A DNA stretch of 64,000 bases from Sphingomonas sp. HITSZ_GF. GTDB taxonomy: Bacteria; Pseudomonadota; Alphaproteobacteria; Sphingomonadales; Sphingomonadaceae. Of the stretch, positions 40,901 through 49,242 are shown in pieces (the first letter of the stretch is position 1; each line of letters begins with the position of its first letter). A model generated the notes under the pieces. The model was given only the letters and a program-made list of their open reading frames with translations. It was not told the origin of the DNA and did not search any database. The position numbers and the translations under genes were made by a program. The stretch covers positions 372,001 through 436,000 of the forward strand of contig NZ_JARQXA010000004.1 of the NCBI RefSeq assembly GCF_029543155.1. The letters run 5' to 3'.

Positions 40901-40957
40901 CAGTGCCAGCGCCGACAATGCGGTGCCGGCGCGCAAGGTGATTTGCGTCCCGTTCAT
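37955..40957 (-). CDS. TonB-dependent outer membrane receptor
   Basis: A 1000-residue receptor. The signal peptide ends at 'AAPQAMAQ'. A TonB-box-like 'GDIIVTGSRIRRSN' lies near residue 55. The plug has 'GLRGLGATRTLVLLNGHR' and 'RIEVLKAGASSIYGSDAVAGVINI'. The barrel closes with 'YTGRTFYLNVTARF'. It is close in plan to the receptor at 58.6-61.6 kb, both carrying 'RGLG..RTL.LLNG' and the 'GSGDYIDPATG' cysteine-bearing loop. The ATG at 40957 is supported by AAGGG and the signal peptide. The ligand is unknown. Confidence 0.94.
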   Translation of the reverse strand: MNGTQITLRAGTALSALALAFAAAPQAMAQTTDDQTNAGQTADQTAPAAQAAETAGDIIVTGSRIRRSNFSSPEPLTVISKDEMTQAGFSSVSDALQSTAVTQGSSQINNYYGGYVVDGGTGVNSIGLRGLGATRTLVLLNGHRLSPAGTRGSVGSVDLNSIPDAIVKRIEVLKAGASSIYGSDAVAGVINILTDDSIKGLVLEAQTNVPEVGAGTANRLSASFGAHGDRWHLIGSVDYYNRSSLTIGDTDFARCPIGGYLSGAGTAMGSGDYIDPATGQSKCWSLDNGGLTINTLGVPTRTATPAAGETATAFNRLRPNAAVTGGNTPGYEGVGNYTRTTFDPAMLNEQVVTPLRTYTGFLSGSYDLHALGDAQVYVELLGNRRQSSSLGYRQLTLDYATGSLLVPTMFRSGVFSSATAVSNGQTVAARSFIGYGLLNSSQDVYTYRTAGGIRGNLGLGDWSYDAYGAYSWMRSSYATDTFITSKVAKSLNVVQNTDGSFSCVDSSGGCVAAPAINAASIGGNLSQAYRDYITDTVVGHTKFDEITGAFNVNGSLFKLPGGNAAAALGFEYRHDQLNDQPPIESVNGDMYNLTSATPTVGSDEVWEAYGELNLPLLANLPFVHALTIDGSGRYTHYRSYGGQWTYKGSATYEPVKGFGLRTSYGTSYRAPALFEQYLGATSGFLSGSYDPCDNYATSSNPIIQRNCAAAGLPGTFTQTGSVTVLTAGGAETGLRAETSKNFSAGAVINPVLPGKMGVLSASLDYFSIEVDNEVSRVGASGLLNLCYGSANFPSSSYCNYVTRDANNQLTVQDNYINISTDKRRGWEFDLRYQNRMFGGTFLVDAMVTKYVEQSSRVLDGDALVDANGTIGSPDWTGSLNASYRSGPVTLHYGIDWIKGSSNDRVAKYVATDSDTGIVDQATYELIKDNYYLGTPDYFLHNASIQFDIERYELTMGVRNLFDQMPPSITSGVYSMVGNSPLYSGYDYTGRTFYLNVTARF

Positions 40958-41287
40958 GTGTGTACCCTTGTTGATCCGGCCGCCGGCGATGCGCCGGCCG
41001 GGGTTACCCGGACGCCGTCTGCTGCGACTGCGAAGCAGGCCCGAACGGCGTCCATCGCGCATGGGTGGCGTGCGGACGGGCCGCCTGTAAATGCGCTAAA
41101 CATAGGAGAAACAACAATTTAAAAGCGCTGTAGTCGAAATGCCACAAAGATTTCCGCGTGTTGCCGGATGCCGCTTTGCTGCGCTGGATTTGTTGCAGCG
41201 CGTTGCAGCAAATTGGCGGATCGTCGCACCGGCCATTGCTCCCGTGCAACGATTGTGGAGGATGCCGGGCAACGTGGGAGAGTGGAT
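40958..41287. promoter_or_regulatory. Divergent promoter region
   Basis: A 330-bp gap without a gene, between the TonB receptor and the serine hydrolase. The middle is AT-rich (AAACAACAATTTAAAA near 41110). It also holds GTTGCAGC repeated at 41192 and 41202, within a TTTGCTGC/GCAGCAAA inverted repeat (41175-41212). These may be regulator sites; no factor is known. Confidence 0.4.
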
Positions 41288-42427
41288 ATGCGTCGGGCAG
41301 TTCGATTCGGCTTGCTGGCATTCGGCGGCGTAGTGCTGGTATCAGCGAGCGGCCCGGCGCCCGACATGGATGGCGCAGTGAAGGCGGCGATGGCCGATAC
41401 CGGGGCCCAGGGCGTCGCGGTCGCGCTGATCGACAAGGGGCAGGTCGTCTCGGTGAAGACCTGGGGCGCGCGCAACGCCAAGGGCGATCCGCTCCAGCCC
41501 GACACGATCCTGTACGGCGCCTCGTTGACCAAGGCGGTGTTCGGCTATCTGGTCACCCAGCTCGCCGCGGAAGGGAAGCTCGACCTCGACAAGCCGATCG
41601 CTGCGATGCTGGCCAAGCCGATCCCCGATTACGGCAATGTCGAGGGCTATGGCCAATGGGGCGACCTGGCCGGCGATCCGCGCTGGGCGAAGGTGACGCC
41701 GCGCCACGCGCTCACCCATGCGACCGGCTTCGCCAACTTCGCCTTTCTCGAGCCCGACCGGAAGCTGCGCTTCCACTTCGACCCGGGCAGCAACTATGCC
41801 TATTCGGGCGAAGGCATCTCGCTGCTCCAGTTCGGCGTGGAGAAGGGGCTGGGGCTGAGCGTCGAGGCCGAGCTGCAGCGCCGCTTCTTCCAGCCGCTGG
41901 GGATGACCCGCACCAGCCTGATCTGGCAGGACCGCTTCGCCGGCAATCTGGCGGACGGCTGGGACGAGGCGGGCAAGCCCGAGCCGCATGACGACCGCAG
42001 CCGGGTGCGCGCGGCGGGTTCGATGGACACGACGATCCACGACCTGGCGCAGATGGCCGCGGCGATGGTGCGCGGCTATGGCCTGCCGAAGAAATGGCGG
42101 GTGGAATATGCGCGCGGCACGCAGAAGATCGCCAGCAGGACGCAGTTCCCGACGCTGAACAACCCGGCGGGGCCGGGCGAAGGCACCGATGCGAAGGCGG
42201 CGCTGGGCGTGATCGCCTTTACCGGGCCGCAGGGGCCGGGCTGGCTGAAGGGCGGGCATAACGACACGACCGCGAACACGCTGGTCTGCCTGGAGCGCGG
42301 GCAGCGCTGCGTGCTGATCCTGGGCAACGACGTGCGGATCGAGAAGGCGTTTCCCGGGCTGGTGCGCGCCGCACTGGGCGAGACCGGCGTGCCCTATGCC
42401 TGGGAATATGGGCCGGGGGCGAAGTAG
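41288..42427 (+). CDS. Exported serine hydrolase, class C beta-lactamase/esterase family
   Basis: A 379-residue protein with a short signal sequence (residues 4-21). The nucleophile is Ser79 in 'GASLTKAVFG' (S-x-x-K with Lys82). Tyr172 in 'NYAYSGEG' stands at the Tyr-x-Asn position, but with Ser-Gly instead of Ser-Asn. 'KGGHNDTTANT' near the end replaces the KTG box. The altered motifs speak for an esterase or peptidase rather than a drug-hydrolysing lactamase. GGGAGAGTGG precedes ATG 41288. Confidence 0.87.
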   Translation: MRRAVRFGLLAFGGVVLVSASGPAPDMDGAVKAAMADTGAQGVAVALIDKGQVVSVKTWGARNAKGDPLQPDTILYGASLTKAVFGYLVTQLAAEGKLDLDKPIAAMLAKPIPDYGNVEGYGQWGDLAGDPRWAKVTPRHALTHATGFANFAFLEPDRKLRFHFDPGSNYAYSGEGISLLQFGVEKGLGLSVEAELQRRFFQPLGMTRTSLIWQDRFAGNLADGWDEAGKPEPHDDRSRVRAAGSMDTTIHDLAQMAAAMVRGYGLPKKWRVEYARGTQKIASRTQFPTLNNPAGPGEGTDAKAALGVIAFTGPQGPGWLKGGHNDTTANTLVCLERGQRCVLILGNDVRIEKAFPGLVRAALGETGVPYAWEYGPGAK

Positions 42428-42432
42428 AGACG

Positions 42433-42464
42433 AAAAGGCCGGGGTGCGAACCCCGGCCTTTCGC
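42433..42464. terminator. Bidirectional hairpin terminator
   Basis: AAAGGCCGGGG and CCCCGGCCTTT pair perfectly around TGCGAA between convergent genes (serine hydrolase and TonB receptor), with A- and T-runs at the ends. Confidence 0.85.
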
Positions 42465-42484
42465 GTTTCACCTGGCGATCGGCC

Positions 42485-44842
42485 TCAGAAATCGATGCCG
42501 AAGGTGCCGAACACCTGGCGCGGGGCCGAGGCGTGGAACACCAGGATGGTGCCCGCCGCATCGTCCGGCGCGAACACGCTCGAATCGAAGTTCGAGGCAT
42601 AGCGCTTGTCGGTCAGGTTGGTGACGTTCACCGACAGCTTCGCGCCCTTGATCCAGCCATGCGCCCCGAAATCATAGCCCATGCCGAGATCGAAGGTGGT
42701 GACCGGGCCGAAGCTCTGGTCGTTGGTGTAGGTATAGTAGCGGCGGCCGGTATATTTGCCCTGGATCGAGCCGAAGAAGCCGTCCTTCCGGAGCGACAGC
42801 ACGCTCGAGAACATCGTCTTGGGCGTATCGACCTGCTGCTTGCCGGCGGTTGCCTTGATCACGCAGGTGGTGGTGCACCAGTTGAGATCGTTGTCATAGG
42901 TCGACTTGTTGTACGACGCCGAATTGTACCAGTTGATCCACGGCGCCGGCTTCCACAGCACGCCGATCTCTGCGCCCTTGCTGGTGACGCTGCCGGCATT
43001 GTGGAAGCTGTTGCCGCAGCCCGGATTCTGCTGCTGGTTGGTCGGGCAGGGATTGTACTGGAGCAGGCGGTTGTCGAACTTGACGTAATAGCCCGACAGC
43101 GCGACCTGGAGCGGGCCGCCGACATAACGATAGCCGCCTTCGACGCTCTTCGAGGTTTCGGGCTTCAGATACTGGCCCTGCTGGTTCCACACCGTCTGCG
43201 AGACCGACTGCGGCCCGAGCTTGAAGCCGCCCTGGTACATGGCCATGTTCTCGGCATAGCTGGCGAACAGCTCATGGCCGGGCGCCACGTTCCAGTGCAC
43301 GCCGACTTCCGGCAGGAAATTGTCCTTGGCGACCAGCGAGCCGGTGGCGAACTGGCTCGAGGCCGGCGGCGCCGCCTTGGCGATGCCGCGGATCGCGGTG
43401 GCGTCCGAACGCGAATAGGTGCTCTTGAAGCCGAAATCGATGCTCAGCGCATCTTCGAACAGCTTGACCGTGTCCTGCACGAAGAACTGCTGGGTGTGCC
43501 ACTTGGTCTCCTGAACCCACTGGGCGGTGTCCGGCTGGCCCTCGAGGAACTGGGCGAGGCTGAAGGGCGCCTTGACGTTGGTCCAGATGTAGCGCGCCGC
43601 GCTGCTGGTGTTCTCTTCCACCCACAGGCCGGCCTGGAAATTGTTGAAGCCGAGCTGCCAGGTGACGCTGCCGACCACGCCGGTGCGGTCGATCGTGTAG
43701 CGCGTGTCGCGGATCTGGACGGGCAGGTCGTCCGCCGTGCTGGCGGTGCCCTGGTTCGACAGGCCGGCGATCCAGTTGTTGCCGGCGCCCTTGTCCTGGT
43801 GGTGATAGACCTGGGTGTGGACGCTGAGCGCCTTTGTCAGATCGAAATCGCCCGACAGATAATAGAGGTCGTCGTTCCGCAGGATCTGGCCGTTGGTGTA
43901 GGTGACGTCGGCATTCTTCTGCGGCGACGGGGCGGCGGCGCACTTGTAGGGCGTGGTGGTCACGGTGCAGGCGGCGACGCCGAGATAGCGGTTCCAGTCG
44001 GGCGCATAGCCGGCCCAGTCCCAGCCGAGGCGACCCAGCATGTCCTTCGACAGGTAGCTGTCATCGGCCTGGTTGGTGCGCGAGATGTCGGCGAAGGCGG
44101 TGATCTTGCCGCCTTCGAACTGGTACACCGCCTTGGCGTTGAGCTGCTTGCCGGTGGACTTGTTGTAGGCCCCCTGGTTCACGAACAGGTCCTGCTGGAC
44201 ATAGTGGCCCGAGACATAGGCCGAGAAGCCGCCATGCTCGCCGGTGTCGAAACGGGCGAAGCCGCGGAAGCTCTGCGCGCTGCCGACGGTCTCGTTGACC
44301 GACAGGCCCATCTGCTTCTTCGGATCGCTCGAAATATAGGTGAGCGCACCGCCCAGGTTGCTGGTCGAGGGAATGCCGAGGCCGGCGATGCCGGTGGCGA
44401 GATCGGCGCGGCCGAGATTCTCCGAGATCAGCGCGCGGCTGATCGTGAGGCCGTTATAATTGTTGTAGGCGCCGTCGCCGAGCGGCATGCCGTCGAGCGT
44501 GTAGCCGAGATGCGTGGTGTTGAAGCCGCGGACCTGGAGCGAGAGCGACTGCTCGTTGGTGCCCAGCGCGTCGATCGACTGCGCCATCACGCCCGGCAGG
44601 AAGTTGAGCGCCTTCTGGATGCTGGTGCCCGGCGGCAGCGTGTCGAGGTTGGACGGCAGCAGCGTCGAGACCGAGCGGGTCTGGCCGCTGCCGATCACGA
44701 CGATCTGGGCGTCGCCGCCCTCGCTGTCGTCGCTGCTGGCGACGTTGCTGTCGGCGCTCTGCGCATGCGCGGCGACGGGCGCCAGCGCGGCCGAGGCCAT
44801 GAGCAGCGCATAGGCGGTGCCGCGGCGCGTGAAATTGGTCAT
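42485..44842 (-). CDS. TonB-dependent outer membrane receptor
   Basis: A 785-residue receptor of the shorter, siderophore-like size class. The signal peptide ends near 'VAAHAQ'. 'QIVVIGSGQTRSVSTL' is the TonB-box region. The plug has 'LSLQVRGFNTTHLGYTLDGMPLG' and the barrel ends '...RQVFGTFGIDF'. It differs clearly from the other receptors in the window. Ligand unknown. It faces the serine hydrolase gene tail to tail. Confidence 0.92.
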   Translation of the reverse strand: MTNFTRRGTAYALLMASAALAPVAAHAQSADSNVASSDDSEGGDAQIVVIGSGQTRSVSTLLPSNLDTLPPGTSIQKALNFLPGVMAQSIDALGTNEQSLSLQVRGFNTTHLGYTLDGMPLGDGAYNNYNGLTISRALISENLGRADLATGIAGLGIPSTSNLGGALTYISSDPKKQMGLSVNETVGSAQSFRGFARFDTGEHGGFSAYVSGHYVQQDLFVNQGAYNKSTGKQLNAKAVYQFEGGKITAFADISRTNQADDSYLSKDMLGRLGWDWAGYAPDWNRYLGVAACTVTTTPYKCAAAPSPQKNADVTYTNGQILRNDDLYYLSGDFDLTKALSVHTQVYHHQDKGAGNNWIAGLSNQGTASTADDLPVQIRDTRYTIDRTGVVGSVTWQLGFNNFQAGLWVEENTSSAARYIWTNVKAPFSLAQFLEGQPDTAQWVQETKWHTQQFFVQDTVKLFEDALSIDFGFKSTYSRSDATAIRGIAKAAPPASSQFATGSLVAKDNFLPEVGVHWNVAPGHELFASYAENMAMYQGGFKLGPQSVSQTVWNQQGQYLKPETSKSVEGGYRYVGGPLQVALSGYYVKFDNRLLQYNPCPTNQQQNPGCGNSFHNAGSVTSKGAEIGVLWKPAPWINWYNSASYNKSTYDNDLNWCTTTCVIKATAGKQQVDTPKTMFSSVLSLRKDGFFGSIQGKYTGRRYYTYTNDQSFGPVTTFDLGMGYDFGAHGWIKGAKLSVNVTNLTDKRYASNFDSSVFAPDDAAGTILVFHASAPRQVFGTFGIDF

Positions 44843-45011
44843 TGGTCTTTCCCTTCCCAGCAGCCGGATGGCCGCTCCCAGGGGCGCCGCTAGGGAGGGT
44901 TGGGGTCAGGATCGTTACGGTACGGCGACAGTTCTGTGACGCGCACGGGCGCGGCGCCGCAGCCCGGCCCCGGGGCCGGTGGATGTCGGCGAGGGACGGC
45001 GGGGTGGCGCG

Positions 45012-46709
45012 TTATTGCGGGGCGATGGTGCTGACGATCAACGAGGCCGTGCCGCTCACCTCGGCGAGCACCTTCAGCTGTCCATCCGCGACCCACAGGC
45101 CGCGTGCCTTCACGTCCTGAACCTGTCCCTTGATCTCACCGACCGACGGGACGGGCACGGCGAAATTCGCATAGTCGCGGCGAAGCCGGGCGAGGTCGCC
45201 GCCATATTCGAAGCGCGCGCGCGATTCGAGAAACTCCTCGATCTTGCTGTTCGCCAGCTTGTCGACGACCTTGAGAAGTACGTTGCGGGTGTCGACGTCG
45301 AACTTGACGTCGGTGAGCGAGACCAGGTCCGCGTTGTCGGCTAGCGTGGGCGTGGCGGTCAGATAGATGGTGCCCGCACCGCGCAGCAGCTCGTTGCGGT
45401 GCTTCATCCGGATCGCGATCACCAGCTTGGCGCCGCTCTGATAGACCCGCACGCTGCGGACCTTGACCGGAATGTCCCGGTTCTGGGCGACATAGTCCTT
45501 GGCGGCGGCCTGCAGCTCGGTGCTTATCCGCTCGAGCGGCACCTCTCCGCGGGCAATGATGTTGAACCGATTGGGCCGGTCCTCGCGGCGCACGGCGAGC
45601 GTGGTTTCCGCGGATGCCGCGGGCCTGGCACCAACGGAGAAGACCGGCGCGGCAACGACGCCGGCATGGACACGAACGGCATTCTCGTCGCCTTCGCGCC
45701 GGGGCGTGGACACGAACAATCCCTCGGGATTGACCTCGATCCAGGCATCCGGCCCCAGCGCGATCGGCTCGCGAAGGCCGGCGGCGAGCTTGCGGAGCTG
45801 ATCCGGCAGGTTGAGGTCCGACCCGGCCCGATCGAGCTGCTTGTTCACGACCTTCTTCACCGTCTCTTCAAGGGCGAGTTCGATCGCCTTGTTGGCCGCG
45901 AACGTGCCCGGCGAAAGATAGCCCTGGAGCTCCGCGGCTTCGAGCGCGCCGGGCGCGCAGAGCCGGCGCCAGTCGAGCTGAACGTCCTCCAGCGCCAGGT
46001 CGAGCTCCGCGGACGGAGTGACCTTGATCCGCGCGCTGGCATCGACCGCGACCACCGCATCGCAGTTCAGCGCGCCGCGGACCGTGGTATTGGCGGACAA
46101 CAGCCCCTGCTTGACGTCGACCTTCGCATTGAGATCGAGCAGCGCCTTGACCTTGAGCTTCTCGCCGGCGGCCTGGATCGAGATCGAATCGAGATCGACA
46201 TGATAGTCGAGCCAGACGCTGGTGGGGGCGACCGCTTCCTTGATCAGGACGATGTTCTCCACCTGATCGCGATACACGGCCTGGGCGGCAGCCCAGCAGG
46301 ACCGGATCGGCGACGTGACGGTTTCCCATACCCGCGTGACGCATCCCCAGGGCTTGCGGCTGCTGCAGGTCCTGCGGCGGCTGGTGCTGTATCCGGTGAT
46401 CGCGCAACCGGCGGCGCGAGCGGGGGTGACGAGAATGCGGACGATACGCTCCTCGACAGAGCGCTGCTTGACCAGCAGCCGCGCATTGATCTCGTCCGAG
46501 CGCCCCTTGAAGAGTGTGCGCCCGGCATATTGATCACGGATCTGCTGTTCGAGGACCGTGGCGGGGAGCACGGCGTCCATCCCGATATAGGAGGGCTCGG
46601 CCCGTACCTCTGCCGGCTGGCCGTTCGCGGTCTCCACCGGAGCATCGATCTTCCAGGTGCAGCCGCCAAGGGCGAGCCCGCACAGCAAAAGTGTCGCAGC
46701 AAGGCGCAT
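45012..46709 (-). CDS. DUF4403 family lipoprotein
   Basis: A 565-residue lipoprotein. The signal peptide has the lipobox 'LALGGC' (Cys16). The body is beta-rich and shows the two-fold pattern of DUF4403, related to lipid-binding tubular domains: 'LKVKALLDLNAKVDVKQGLL', 'NKAIELALEETVKKVVNKQLD', 'IRMKHRNELLRGAGTIYLTATP' and 'VDKLANSKIEEFLESRARFEY'. Four cysteines lie between 100 and 150. It follows the protease gene with a 30-bp gap on the same strand. Function unknown; lipid handling in the periplasm is a guess. Confidence 0.85.
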   Translation of the reverse strand: MRLAATLLLCGLALGGCTWKIDAPVETANGQPAEVRAEPSYIGMDAVLPATVLEQQIRDQYAGRTLFKGRSDEINARLLVKQRSVEERIVRILVTPARAAGCAITGYSTSRRRTCSSRKPWGCVTRVWETVTSPIRSCWAAAQAVYRDQVENIVLIKEAVAPTSVWLDYHVDLDSISIQAAGEKLKVKALLDLNAKVDVKQGLLSANTTVRGALNCDAVVAVDASARIKVTPSAELDLALEDVQLDWRRLCAPGALEAAELQGYLSPGTFAANKAIELALEETVKKVVNKQLDRAGSDLNLPDQLRKLAAGLREPIALGPDAWIEVNPEGLFVSTPRREGDENAVRVHAGVVAAPVFSVGARPAASAETTLAVRREDRPNRFNIIARGEVPLERISTELQAAAKDYVAQNRDIPVKVRSVRVYQSGAKLVIAIRMKHRNELLRGAGTIYLTATPTLADNADLVSLTDVKFDVDTRNVLLKVVDKLANSKIEEFLESRARFEYGGDLARLRRDYANFAVPVPSVGEIKGQVQDVKARGLWVADGQLKVLAEVSGTASLIVSTIAPQ

Positions 46710-46739
46710 ATGATCCTCCCCCTGTTTCGCCCGACGGAA

Positions 46740-47501
46740 CTAGTCTCCGTGTTCTGCGGCGCGCCGATCCAATATCCCGATCAGCGATTCGACTTCCCGC
46801 GCAAAAGCTGCATCGACGATGCGCCCCCCGCTGCCGGTGACATGGATCGCGACCAGTTCGCGCCTGCCGCCGGCTTCGCGCCACACCGGGCCGCCGCTGT
46901 TCGATTTGAACGTCTCTATGTCGTAATAGGCGAGGTCCTCGCCGATCCGGGTTATCTGCCCCTTGGCCTGGAACAGATCCCAGCCGCTATATTTGCCGCC
47001 CGGATAGCCGGCAAAGCGGATCGCATCTCCTGCGGAGGCCGGCCTGGCCGCGAGCTCGAAGGGCGCGCTGGACGCGATCGGCTTGCTGAGGCGGATGACG
47101 CCGAAATCGCGCGAGAAGCTGCGGCCATCATAGGCCGACGCGTCGAGAGCCTGCCACGGCTCGATCGTCTCGTCGATCGTTGCCGTTCGCGCGTCCATGG
47201 CGCCGCACCGGACCGTCACGCTGCGGATGCGGGACCGGTCCTGATAGACATTGTGCCCGGCGGTGATCAGGTAGCGCCCGCGATAAAGGACCGCGGAGCC
47301 GGTATAGTTGCGCGCGAATATCAGGGCGATCCGGCGCCGAATCCACAGGTGGCAGACATTCTGGAGCGCCGGGTCCGCGATCGGCGGGCTTACGCGGACC
47401 TGTTCGTTCAGCGCCTGCGCCGCGGCCGAAGACAGGGCGCCCGGCACGAACAACTGCGCAAGCAGCAAGATGCTGATCCATGGCTTGCGTAACAGATGCA
47501 T
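46740..47501 (-). CDS. Exported trypsin-like serine protease
   Basis: A 253-residue S1-fold protease with a signal peptide (LLRKPWISILLLAQLFVPGAL) cut near 'SSAAAQA'. The catalytic triad is visible: His in 'LITAGHNVYQ', Asp in 'FSRDFGVIRLS', Ser in 'SNSGGPVW'. A chymotrypsin-like fold of the glutamyl-endopeptidase/V8 type is likely from the short spacing. No PDZ domain follows. GGGGGAG precedes ATG 47501. It is the first gene of a two-gene unit with the DUF4403 lipoprotein. Confidence 0.88.
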   Translation of the reverse strand: MHLLRKPWISILLLAQLFVPGALSSAAAQALNEQVRVSPPIADPALQNVCHLWIRRRIALIFARNYTGSAVLYRGRYLITAGHNVYQDRSRIRSVTVRCGAMDARTATIDETIEPWQALDASAYDGRSFSRDFGVIRLSKPIASSAPFELAARPASAGDAIRFAGYPGGKYSGWDLFQAKGQITRIGEDLAYYDIETFKSNSGGPVWREAGGRRELVAIHVTGSGGRIVDAAFAREVESLIGILDRRAAEHGD

Positions 47502-47606
47502 CGCCACTCCCCCAAAAAGCGATGCAACTGCATGAATTAATAGATGCAAATCTGTCAAAGATTATTACGGGGCGACATCGATTTTGCCGCCACCGTGGGT
47601 CGACAG

Positions 47607-48566
47607 TTACGCCCCCACCTCGGTCAGCTTGTCCAGCTGGGCGGGGGTGAGCGTGACGTTCAACGATCCGAGCAGTTCATCGACCTGCGCGAGCGAAGTG
47701 GCGCTGGCGATCGGGGCGGTGACGCCGGGCTGGGCGGCGAGCCAGGCCAGCGCGATCTGGGCGAGGCTGGCACCGGTCTCGGCGGCCACTTCGTCCATCG
47801 CGGCGAGCATCGCCGGCCCCTTGCCTTCCATGAAGGCGGGCATCCGGCCACCGCGCACGCTTTTGCCGAGATCGGCTTCGGAGCGGTACTTGCCGGTGAG
47901 ATAGCCCGAGGCGAGCCCGTAAAAGGGCACGCAGCCGACATTATACTGCACGCACAGATCCTGCAGCTCGCCCTCGAACTTGTGGCGGCTGAGCAGGTGA
48001 TATTCGTTCTGGAGCGCGCGGTAGTGCGGCAGCCCCTCGCGCGTGGCGATGTCGAGCGCCGACTTGAGGCGCGCGGCATGGAAGTTCGAAGCGCCGATCG
48101 CCTGGACCTTGCCTGCCTTGATCAGCTTGTCGAACGCGGCGAGGACCTCTTCCTGCGGCACATTCTCGTCGTCCTGATGCGCGAAATAGAGGTCGATCGT
48201 CTCGACGCCCAGGCGCTTGAGGCTGGCGTCGCAGGCAGCGGCGATGCGCGCGGGGGCGAGCTTGGTGCCGCCCTCGCCATCGAGCATGCCGACCTTGGTG
48301 GCGACCTTGACCTTGCCGGCCTTGCCCGAGCTGGCGAGCCATTCGCCGATGATCGCCTCGGACTCGCCGCCCTGATGCCCGGGGACCCAGGCCGAATAGA
48401 CGTCGGCGGTGTCGATCAGCGTGCCGCCGCCCTCGCTGAACCGGTCCAGCACCGCGAAACTGGTCGCCTTGTCCGCGGTCCAGCCGAAGACGTTGCCGCC
48501 GAGGATCAGGGCAGGCGTCTCGATGCCGCTGGCGCCGAGGGCGCGCCGGGTCACGTTGGTGCTCAT
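47607..48566 (-). CDS. Aldo/keto reductase
   Basis: A 319-residue NADPH-linked reductase. The tetrad is visible: Asp in 'LIDTADVYSAW' with Tyr, Lys in 'VATKVGML', His in 'DLYFAHQDD'. NADP contacts include 'IGASNFHAARL' and 'PIASATSLAQVDEL'. Substrate unknown, of the general YhdN/YajO type. The ATG overlaps the stop of the small lipoprotein gene by 4 nt, so three genes are coupled. Confidence 0.93.
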   Translation of the reverse strand: MSTNVTRRALGASGIETPALILGGNVFGWTADKATSFAVLDRFSEGGGTLIDTADVYSAWVPGHQGGESEAIIGEWLASSGKAGKVKVATKVGMLDGEGGTKLAPARIAAACDASLKRLGVETIDLYFAHQDDENVPQEEVLAAFDKLIKAGKVQAIGASNFHAARLKSALDIATREGLPHYRALQNEYHLLSRHKFEGELQDLCVQYNVGCVPFYGLASGYLTGKYRSEADLGKSVRGGRMPAFMEGKGPAMLAAMDEVAAETGASLAQIALAWLAAQPGVTAPIASATSLAQVDELLGSLNVTLTPAQLDKLTEVGA

Positions 48567-48721
48567 TGCTGTGTTCCGTTGCTTGCGTTGACGTCGATCG
48601 AAGCCGCCGCCGCATCGAGCTGGCGCGATTCGCTGGTGCTCAGGCCGCCATCATTGTCGTCGCTGCCGCCGCGCCCGCAGGCCGCCAGCGCGAGCAGCAG
48701 AAGGAGCGGGGCGGCGCGCAT
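48563..48721 (-). CDS. 52-residue lipoprotein
   Basis: MRAAPLLLLLALAACGRGGS... is a classic lipoprotein signal with Cys15. The remaining 37 residues are polar ('DDNDGGLSTSESRQLDAAAASIDV'-like composition). Its start overlaps the end of the upstream lipoprotein gene and its stop overlaps the aldo/keto reductase start, each by 4 nt (ATGA). No function recognised. Confidence 0.75.
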   Translation of the reverse strand: MRAAPLLLLLALAACGRGGSDDNDGGLSTSESRQLDAAAASIDVNASNGTQQ

Positions 48722-48975
48722 CAATCGGTGTCGCCGTCGCCCGAGCCCTGATCCGCTGCGGCGTTGCCGACCGGCACGGCCTGATCGTAATTGCTCTCGG
48801 CGGCGCCGAAGGCGGCATTTTCGGCGGCGTTCACGTCGCTGACCGCCTCGCCCATCGTGTTGCTGTCGCCCGCGACCGATTCATTGGCCTCCGCGGCTTC
48901 GTTCTTCGCCTTGTTGCCGCAGGCCGAGAGGCCGAGCAGCGCGACCGCCGCGAGCGGGAGGAAAGCCTTGCGCAT
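48721..48975 (-). CDS. 84-residue acidic lipoprotein
   Basis: MRKAFLPLAAVALLGLSACGNK... has a lipobox with Cys19. The mature chain is a low-complexity, Ala/Asn/Glu-rich string with 'AAEN' and 'AAES' repeats and no globular pattern. First of a three-gene unit coupled by 4-nt overlaps with the 52-residue lipoprotein and the aldo/keto reductase. Function unknown. ATG 48975 is the only start that gives a proper signal sequence. Confidence 0.78.
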   Translation of the reverse strand: MRKAFLPLAAVALLGLSACGNKAKNEAAEANESVAGDSNTMGEAVSDVNAAENAAFGAAESNYDQAVPVGNAAADQGSGDGDTD

Positions 48976-49045
48976 GGAGAGGACCCTTTTGCCGAAATTG
49001 GCCCTTGGGGTAGCCCAGCGGAGGAGTCGGGCGCAACGGGCTAAT

Positions 49046-49191
49046 TCCTCCCCCAGCTTGTCTGGGGGAGGGGGACCGCCGCCGCAGGCGGTGGTGGAGG
49101 GGCGCGGCGGGCACCGGCGCGTTCGCGCCGGCCCCTCCACCATTCGCTGCGCGAATGGTCCCCCTCCCCGAGACAAGCTCGGGGAGGATTT
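49046..49191. repeat. Intergenic inverted-repeat element (CCTCCCC type)
   Basis: CCTCCCCCAGCTTGTCTGGG at the left and CCCCGAGACAAGCTCGGGGAGG at the right are inverted copies; inner arms GGGGGACC...GGTGGTGGAGGGG and CCCCTCCACC...GGTCCCCC pair as well. It separates the lipoprotein operon from sahR. Confidence 0.72.
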
Positions 49192-49210
49192 GAAGGTCCT
49201 CCGTTGACCC

Positions 49211-49232
49211 CATATAAAGATATCTTTATATG
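49211..49232. promoter_or_regulatory. SahR-type operator
   Basis: A perfect 22-bp palindrome centred on AAAGATATCTTT, 10 bp before the ATG of the ArsR-methyltransferase gene. The core agrees with what I recall of SahR operators in Proteobacteria, which control methionine and S-adenosylhomocysteine recycling genes. It should let the regulator repress its own operon. Confidence 0.85.
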
Positions 49233-49242
49233 TCTAACTGCC

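Noticed and set aside
37859..41122. 1087-codon open frame on the plus strand opposite a TonB receptor
   Set aside because: Translation is Arg/Ala/Val-rich without any domain pattern; it is the antisense frame of a high-GC gene whose other strand has a full receptor with signal peptide and terminal Phe.
41288..42427. True class C beta-lactamase
   Set aside because: Ser-x-x-Lys is present but the Tyr-Ser-Asn and Lys-Thr-Gly boxes are changed, so drug hydrolysis cannot be claimed.
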